DNA from: Candidatus Pacearchaeota archaeon UBA284
Lineage (GTDB): Archaea > Nanobdellota > Nanobdellia > Pacearchaeales > UBA284
Direction of reading: 5' to 3'
DNA: 18,274 nucleotides
NCBI GenBank assembly: GCA_002499185.1
Contig: DAKN01000022.1
Coordinates: 1-18,274, forward strand
Part shown: one piece after another, positions 13,781 to 18,274 of the stretch
How positions within the stretch are numbered: position 1 is the first letter of the stretch
Layout: each line of letters starts with the position of its first letter
Made by a program: the position numbers and the translations under genes
Notes under the pieces: generated by a model
Told to the model about the DNA's origin: nothing
What the model saw: the letters and a program-made list of their open reading frames with translations, nothing else
Databases searched by the model: none

Positions 13781-15790
13781 ATGGTGATGAATGAAGATTT
13801 AATTATAGAGGCAAAAGAATTTTTTAATAGTCATAAACAGGAAATTGGTAAATATGCTAAAAAAGGCAACAAGATAATCCCGTTATCTTTTGAAGAATTA
13901 AGTGCTTTTTCCATTGAATTATCTGATAAACTGCTTGAAAGGCCAGAAGAAATATTTTCCTTGCTTTCATTAGCCTTGGAAGAACTTGGCCTAATTAAAG
14001 ATGCAAGATTAAGATTAATTGGCTTGCCTGAATCATCTAGATTAAAAATTAGAGAAATCAGAGCCCAACATCTTGGGAAAATTATAGAGGTTGAAGGAAT
14101 TGTAAGACAGGCTTCTGAAGTAAGACCGAAAGTTGTTAATGCTAAATTTGAATGCCCAACATGTGGAGCAATTATTACAGTATTGCAGATTGATTCTAAT
14201 TTTAGATCTCCAAGCCAATGCAATGGCTGTGGAAGAAAAGCTGGCTTTAAAGAATTAAAAAAAGATATGGTTGATGCCCAAAGACTTGTTGTAGAAGAAA
14301 CCCCAGAATCCCTGACAGGTGGAGAACAGCCAAGAAGAGTTAATATTTTTTTAAAAGAAGATTTAGTTGATACTAGAATGGAAGAGCGAACAACCCCGGG
14401 AAGCAAGGTTAAAGTTATAGGTGTTTTGCAAGAAGTTCCAATTTATTTGCGTGGGGGAAATTTAGGAACAACCTTTGATATTGCGATTGATGCAAATAAT
14501 ATTATTCCAAAAGAAGAATCATTTGAAGAAATTGAAATAAATGATGAAGAAGAATTACAAATTAAAGAAATAGCGGCTGATGAAAGCCTTTACAAAAAAT
14601 TAAGCGCAAGCCTTGCTCCGAGCATTTATGGACATGATGTAGAAAAATTAGCGATGGTTCTGCAATTGTTTGGTGGAGTAAAAAAAATAAAAGGAGATAA
14701 AACATCAACCAGGGGCGACATGCATATTCTTTTAGTTGGTGATCCTGGTGTTGCTAAATCAATTATGCTAAAATTCGTTTCATCAAATGCTCCGAAAGGA
14801 AGATATGTTGTCGGAAAATCTGCTTCAAAAGCAGGATTAACTGCAGCTGTTGTCAAAGACGATATTTTAAAAAGCTGGAGTTTGGAAGCAGGAGTCATGG
14901 TTTTAGCCAATAAGGGAATTGCTTGTATTGATGAAATAGAAAAAATGGATGAAGAAGATAGAAGTGCAATGCATGAGGCAATGGAACAGCAGACAGTAAC
15001 GATTACAAAGGCAACAATTCAGGCAACACTTAGAGCAGAAACAGCTGTTTTGGGTGCAGCAAATCCAAAACTTGGAAGATTTAATTTTGAAGATCCAATT
15101 GCCAATCAGATTAATATGAGTCCAAGTTTACTTAACAGATTTGATTTAATATTTACTTTAAAAGATGTTCCTCAAAGAGAAAGAGACGAATTAATTGCAA
15201 GCCATGTTTTATTGGAACATGGAGAACCGGTATTGCATTACAAAGAAATTATCGATGCAGCATTATTAAGGAAATACATTGCATATGCTAGACAAAACAT
15301 CAAGCCAACGCTGACACCTGCTGCAGCAGATGAAATCAAAAAATTTTATGTTGATATAAGAAATCCAAAAGGTGGTCCAAATGAAGGAAGAATTGCGATT
15401 AGCGCAAGACAACTAGAAGCATTGATAAGATTGAGTGAGGCAAGTGCTAAAGCAAGATTGAGCAAGAAAGTTACAAAAGAAGATACAGAAAGAGCAATAC
15501 AAATTTTAAAACACTCATTATACCAGGTTGGTTTTGATATGGAAAAAGGGGTTTTTGATATTGATAGAATTGCTACAGGGATAAGTGCGAGTGAAAGATC
15601 AAGAATATTAGCTGTTAAAGAAGCATTATCCAAACTCGAAACAAAACTCGGAAAATTAATTCCCATGCAAGATTTAAGATTAGAACTGGAAGAAAAAGTC
15701 ACAGAAGATCAGCTTGAAGAAGTAATAGATAAATTAAAACGAGAAGGCGATATTTTTGAACCAAAAAAAGGATTTGTGCAAAGAGTTTAA
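13781..15790 (+). CDS. mcm: Replicative DNA helicase MCM
   Basis: A 669-residue MCM, the hexameric 3'-5' helicase that unwinds DNA at archaeal replication forks. The N-terminal DNA-binding domain contains a zinc site CPTCG...CNGCG (Cys125, Cys128, Cys147, Cys150). The AAA+ core carries Walker A GDPGVAKS (320-327), Walker B IACIDEIEKMDEED (Asp384-Glu385), the EQQTVTITKA pre-sensor hairpin, sensor AANPKLGRF, and arginine finger LLNRFDLIF (Arg453). The C-terminal winged helix (about 600-669) ends KREGDIFEPKKGFVQRV. Length and all motifs are typical and no intein interrupts it. It is followed by an unknown 132-residue gene and an RPA32-like gene, making a replication neighbourhood. The frame continues to TTTAA at 15790, with AGGGG before the next gene. 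Confidence 0.98.
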   Translation: MVMNEDLIIEAKEFFNSHKQEIGKYAKKGNKIIPLSFEELSAFSIELSDKLLERPEEIFSLLSLALEELGLIKDARLRLIGLPESSRLKIREIRAQHLGKIIEVEGIVRQASEVRPKVVNAKFECPTCGAIITVLQIDSNFRSPSQCNGCGRKAGFKELKKDMVDAQRLVVEETPESLTGGEQPRRVNIFLKEDLVDTRMEERTTPGSKVKVIGVLQEVPIYLRGGNLGTTFDIAIDANNIIPKEESFEEIEINDEEELQIKEIAADESLYKKLSASLAPSIYGHDVEKLAMVLQLFGGVKKIKGDKTSTRGDMHILLVGDPGVAKSIMLKFVSSNAPKGRYVVGKSASKAGLTAAVVKDDILKSWSLEAGVMVLANKGIACIDEIEKMDEEDRSAMHEAMEQQTVTITKATIQATLRAETAVLGAANPKLGRFNFEDPIANQINMSPSLLNRFDLIFTLKDVPQRERDELIASHVLLEHGEPVLHYKEIIDAALLRKYIAYARQNIKPTLTPAAADEIKKFYVDIRNPKGGPNEGRIAISARQLEALIRLSEASAKARLSKKVTKEDTERAIQILKHSLYQVGFDMEKGVFDIDRIATGISASERSRILAVKEALSKLETKLGKLIPMQDLRLELEEKVTEDQLEEVIDKLKREGDIFEPKKGFVQRV

Positions 15791-15809
15791 AAATTATAGG
15801 GGAAAAATC

Positions 15810-16208
15810 ATGAACAAAAATAAGAAGATTAACCGAGTACCTAAACAAAAAGAAGTTTTTATTTGTAGGGCAAAATATTTAGATTGGGGTTATAGAACAA
15901 ATATTCCTAAACCTAAAGTTGAAAGCTGTTTTGTTGTATTTAATTTAGATTCCTTATTTTTTGTAGATGTTCCATTAAGAGAAATAGCTGATTTTTTAGT
16001 AAATGGAAATAAATTTTCAGCCCAAGAACCTTGGTACAAAAAAGATAAAGAGCCGAAAATGATTTACGAACCGCCAATTAACCAAATAGCTATGTCCATT
16101 AATGATTATTGGGGTAGAAAGCCCATTATCACTAAATTATATCTCCTTTATCCTCTTGGGGCAAAATCTGCTAGAAAACTAGAAAGATATCTTGTTGATA
16201 TGATTTAA
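15810..16208 (+). CDS. Unknown protein between MCM and the RPA-like gene
   Basis: A 132-residue protein of unrecognised family. The ATG at 15810 is preferred over upstream in-frame starts inside mcm because AGGGG (15798-15802) precedes it at a proper distance. Features seen are a basic N-terminus, a hydrophobic beta core (SCFVVFNLDSLFFVDVPL, about 40-57), an aromatic patch QEPWYKKDKEP, MSINDYWGRKP, and a C-terminal LYLLYPLGAKSARKLERYL helix. There are two cysteines and no known catalytic motif. It starts 19 bases after the mcm stop, so it is likely co-transcribed with mcm. A link to replication rests only on this position. Confidence 0.65.
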   Translation: MNKNKKINRVPKQKEVFICRAKYLDWGYRTNIPKPKVESCFVVFNLDSLFFVDVPLREIADFLVNGNKFSAQEPWYKKDKEPKMIYEPPINQIAMSINDYWGRKPIITKLYLLYPLGAKSARKLERYLVDMI

Positions 16209-16283
16209 TTGTCCGCCCAAATGAAATTTCCACAAAGATGAAATTAAAATCTCAAGTTCTTCTGTTTATTTTACTTCAATAAT

Positions 16284-16293
16284 CTTTATAAAA
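16284..16293 (+). promoter_or_regulatory. TATA box of the RPA32-like gene
   Basis: CTTTATAAAA is centred about 26 bases before the ATG at 16314, so the mRNA is predicted to be leaderless and the gene transcribed independently of mcm. The rest of the 105-base spacer shows nothing else. Confidence 0.55.
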
Positions 16294-16313
16294 TCCTGTT
16301 TAATTGTATAAAT

Positions 16314-17174
16314 ATGGCAAACGAATTCAAAAAAAGAAGAACAGCATTCAAGTATAGCATTGGAATGATCTTAAATGGAACTCCAAAAATAGTTGACAAT
16401 AAATTTCAATTTCAGGAAATAAATGGAATTGGTGTTTTACGAACAAACATCGTCGGAAATGTTGTTGACAAATATGTAAGTGATCAAAAACCATATAGTA
16501 ATTTAACTCTTGATGATGGTACTGGCAATATAAGAATTAAGGCATTTGCAGATAATGCCCAAACTTTAATGCCTTTTGAAATTGGAGATTGTATAAAAAT
16601 TATTGGTCTTATCAGATTTTATAATGATGAAATATATGTTGTCCCGGAATTAATAACAAATGTTGACCCGCAATGGTTGATTGTAAGAAAACTTGAATTA
16701 ATCAAACAATTCGGGCAAGAAGCTTATGAAAATACAAAAGCTCAAGAAATAATAAAAGAAGAACGGGAAGAAAAAGAGCTCGACCAGCAGATCGAACAGG
16801 AGAATTATAATAGTTATTTAAAAAATAAAGATGAAAAAAGCAAAATAAATCCAAATGAATTCTTGCAAAGTTCATTATCCTCTACAAACAAACCAAAAAT
16901 AGAACAGCCAGATGTTGAAATTGAAAAGATTGATTTTTCTTCAGAGAAAAATATTGGGGGTGCTTTAGAAAATCAAGAAAAAAATGAGGATACTTCTTTA
17001 AAAAGCACAATTCTCCAGAAATTAAAAGACAACGACATATATGGTGGTATAGATATTGACAGATTGATTATGGATTTAACTGCCCCTGTTGAAGATATAA
17101 ACAAGTTAATTTTGAGTTTTATAGAAGAGGGAATAATTTATGAACCAAGACCCGGAAGAATACAGCTTCTATAA
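16314..17174 (+). CDS. RPA32-like single-stranded DNA-binding protein (OB fold plus winged helix)
   Basis: A 286-residue protein with three parts. Residues about 35-115 form an OB fold: VLRTNIVGNVVDKY, then SNLTLDDGTGNIRIKAFAD, the DDGTG motif common in RPA and tRNA-anticodon OB folds, then GDCIKIIGLIRFYNDEIYVVP. Residues about 130-220 are a charged, glutamate/lysine-rich linker with little fixed structure. Residues about 227-286 look like a winged helix ending IEEGIIYEPRPGRIQLL. OB fold, flexible linker and C-terminal winged helix is the layout of eukaryotic RPA32 and its archaeal counterparts, so it should bind single-stranded DNA, probably with a separate large RPA subunit not seen here. 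It sits one gene downstream of mcm but has its own TATA box. Confidence 0.82.
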   Translation: MANEFKKRRTAFKYSIGMILNGTPKIVDNKFQFQEINGIGVLRTNIVGNVVDKYVSDQKPYSNLTLDDGTGNIRIKAFADNAQTLMPFEIGDCIKIIGLIRFYNDEIYVVPELITNVDPQWLIVRKLELIKQFGQEAYENTKAQEIIKEEREEKELDQQIEQENYNSYLKNKDEKSKINPNEFLQSSLSSTNKPKIEQPDVEIEKIDFSSEKNIGGALENQEKNEDTSLKSTILQKLKDNDIYGGIDIDRLIMDLTAPVEDINKLILSFIEEGIIYEPRPGRIQLL

Positions 17175-17196
17175 AATTATATAAAAAAATATAATA

Positions 17197-17209
17197 ATCC
17201 TTATATATT
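17197..17209 (+). promoter_or_regulatory. TATA box of the 119-residue gene
   Basis: TTATATATT is centred about 24 bases before the ATG at 17228, consistent with leaderless transcription. Confidence 0.45.
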
Positions 17210-17227
17210 CCTGTTCTTTTCTTCTTC

Positions 17228-17587
17228 ATGCAGATTGAAGATAAATTTTTGCCCGGGGAAGAATCAGATTCTGCTATTTCTTTTGAAAGAATGCTTTCTA
17301 ATATGGAAGAAATTGAGAATAATATTATTTCTTTAATAGAGATCACAAGGGGAGAAAAAAGAAAATTATATTTTAGGAGAGATGAGAAAACAATTGAAAA
17401 AGGAAAAAATAAAATTTATTGGCTGTTTCTTGGAAGCAGTTTAGGCAATAAAACAATCTTATGGGAAAAATATAATCTTCCCGTTTGTCCAAATCAATAT
17501 TTGCCAGATTCTTCATATCCCGAGCTATTACAAGAATATAATAAAAAAACTAATTCTGAAAAATTTGAAAAATCAAAAGCTATATAA
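17228..17587 (+). CDS. Unknown acidic/basic small protein
   Basis: A 119-residue soluble protein that I do not recognise. An acidic helical N-terminal half (MQIEDKFLPGEESDSAISFE, then MLSNMEEIENNIISLIEI) is followed by a basic stretch (RGEKRKLYFRRDEK), a short hydrophobic strand KIYWLFLGSS and a polar C-terminus with one cysteine. No catalytic or metal motif is visible. The TATA box 24 bases upstream and a clean frame support expression. It lies between the RPA-like gene and a 98-residue unknown, all on the plus strand but each with its own TATA-like element. Confidence 0.6.
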   Translation: MQIEDKFLPGEESDSAISFERMLSNMEEIENNIISLIEITRGEKRKLYFRRDEKTIEKGKNKIYWLFLGSSLGNKTILWEKYNLPVCPNQYLPDSSYPELLQEYNKKTNSEKFEKSKAI

Positions 17588-17612
17588 ATGTTCCAAATCG
17601 TTTGTTTTTTGC

Positions 17613-17620
17613 TTTAAATT
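17613..17620 (+). promoter_or_regulatory. TATA box of the 98-residue gene
   Basis: TTTAAATT lies about 20 bases before the ATG at 17636, consistent with a leaderless or nearly leaderless transcript. Confidence 0.4.
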
Positions 17621-17635
17621 TTAATTTTAGATAAA

Positions 17636-17932
17636 ATGGCAAAACAAACAAAAAAAGTAAAAGGAAGTATTCCAGTATATTTCCCTGATGGGGAAAGTTA
17701 TTCTATTTTCTGTCAAGGAATTGTTGAAATAACTGAAGGAAAAGGCAAAATTGTTTATACACAAAAAGTATCCTACGAAGGACTTGGAAAAATAGCTTTA
17801 CCAAAAGGAACAAAAATCGGAAATAGATCCCTTGAAGATGGGATAATTTTAGATCCATTTGCTTGTGTTCCAGATTGCATTGCAAGAATGGTGTGCGAAG
17901 CATTAGGATGCTATAACCGAGATAAAAAATAA
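17636..17932 (+). CDS. Unknown small protein with a C-terminal cysteine cluster
   Basis: A 98-residue protein with a lysine-rich start (MAKQTKKVKG), a central beta-rich segment (SIPVYFPDGESYSIF, then GKGKIVYTQKVSYEG), and a C-terminal region FACVPDCIARMVCEALGC with cysteines at 77, 81, 87 and 92. The spacing (C-x3-C-x5-C-x4-C within a helix-like stretch) does not match a standard zinc ribbon, but disulfides or an unusual metal site are possible. No signal peptide or clear membrane helix is seen. The family is not recognised. It converges with the DUF424 gene, the stops being 33 bases apart across an A/T-rich spacer. Confidence 0.62.
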   Translation: MAKQTKKVKGSIPVYFPDGESYSIFCQGIVEITEGKGKIVYTQKVSYEGLGKIALPKGTKIGNRSLEDGIILDPFACVPDCIARMVCEALGCYNRDKK

Positions 17933-17965
17933 ATTTTAAATCTTTTTATTCTTTTTTATTTTAGT

Positions 17966-18271
17966 TTATAACAAAGATAGCGCATGCTTTACCCCTTGAA
18001 TTTCAATAACGCTATTTTCTTCTATTATTCCTGTCTTAATGCCTAAATTGCACGATTCTTCTCCAACAAAATTAAAGCAAGAATCTTCGCTTTGTTCTTC
18101 CTTAAGAATCTCCATTATTTCGTCTTTATCTTCAAACAAATCACCCTTGTAAAATTTTTCATTAATATCTAGCTGGAAATTTCCTTCTTCAATTTTTTTT
18201 CCAATTAAATCAGAGTCGCAAACAGCAACAATTCTTCTGTACGCTTCATAAATTTTGATATAAACTGACAT
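17966..18271 (-). CDS. DUF424 family protein
   Basis: A 101-residue archaeal protein of the DUF424 family (COG2412). Family features are the N-terminal YIKIYEAYRRIVAVCDSDLIG strand-helix, KIEEGNFQLDINEKFYKGDL, a variable acidic helix, FNFVGEESCNLGIKTGII, and the terminal VIEIQGVKHALSLL strand. The length matches the family's usual 95-105 residues. Its biochemical role is unknown; it is widespread in archaea and often adjacent to translation genes. The ATG at 18271 lies three bases from the window edge, so its promoter and any upstream operon partner are out of view. Confidence 0.85.
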   Translation of the reverse strand: MSVYIKIYEAYRRIVAVCDSDLIGKKIEEGNFQLDINEKFYKGDLFEDKDEIMEILKEEQSEDSCFNFVGEESCNLGIKTGIIEENSVIEIQGVKHALSLL

Positions 18272-18274
18272 TTT

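Noticed and set aside
13831..15702. Long minus-strand open frames opposite mcm
   Set aside because: They mirror the coding frame of mcm, have serine/leucine-rich composition typical of antisense translation, and lack promoters.
13781..15790. Intein in MCM
   Set aside because: The Walker A, Walker B and arginine-finger regions are contiguous and the total length is normal.
15756..15809. Start of the 132-residue gene inside mcm
   Set aside because: AGGGG precedes the ATG at 15810 at normal spacing, whereas the upstream in-frame start is non-ATG and overlaps mcm coding sequence.
1..18274. CRISPR array, insertion sequence or prophage
   Set aside because: No regularly spaced repeats, transposase, integrase or terminal inverted repeats were found; all genes read as chromosomal.

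Overview
The window is a dense, AT-rich stretch of an archaeal chromosome. Archaeal markers are ribosomal proteins L7Ae, S28e and L24e, an MCM helicase with a zinc-finger N-domain, a stand-alone Kae1, a DUF424 protein, and TATA boxes 20-27 bases upstream of many start codons with no leader. The short genes, S-layer-like membrane-anchored protein and many small unassigned proteins fit a DPANN archaeon of the Pacearchaeota/Woesearchaeota kind. That placement is inference; no rRNA gene is present to settle it.

Left part (1-6300, all minus strand): a type IV pilus/Tad-like module made of a FlaI/TadA-family ATPase, a 56-residue protein, and two GspF/FlaJ-like membrane proteins in separate genes. 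It is followed by a processive-type family 2 glycosyltransferase and a membrane-anchored thioredoxin-fold protein lacking catalytic cysteines. Two adjacent copies of a perfect 10-base palindrome lie in the ATPase promoter region and look like an operator. No prepilin gene is recognisable here.

Middle (6300-11800): a 54-residue two-helix membrane protein on the plus strand, then the minus-strand L7Ae-S28e-L24e cluster. Next come a cysteine-rich protein and a small membrane protein whose stop codons interlock, then a surface-layer-like protein, an unassigned protein with faint ADP-ribosyltransferase-like features, and Kae1 for tRNA t6A synthesis. The surface protein and the unassigned protein share a matching dyad just upstream of their TATA boxes.

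Right part (11800-18274): an HD phosphohydrolase divergent from Kae1, a 42-residue lysine-tailed protein, a putative metallopeptidase, then MCM, a 132-residue unknown and an RPA32-like OB-fold/winged-helix protein. Two short unknowns and a convergent DUF424 gene close the window. The MCM-RPA proximity makes this a replication neighbourhood. The roughly 220-base divergent spacer before MCM holds three consecutive inverted repeats that could fold as RNA or act as a DNA element.

No transposon, CRISPR array, integrase, tRNA or rRNA gene was seen. The most interesting items are the tandem palindromic operator, the shared dyad, the structured spacer upstream of MCM, and the small or degenerate proteins around the pilus genes.
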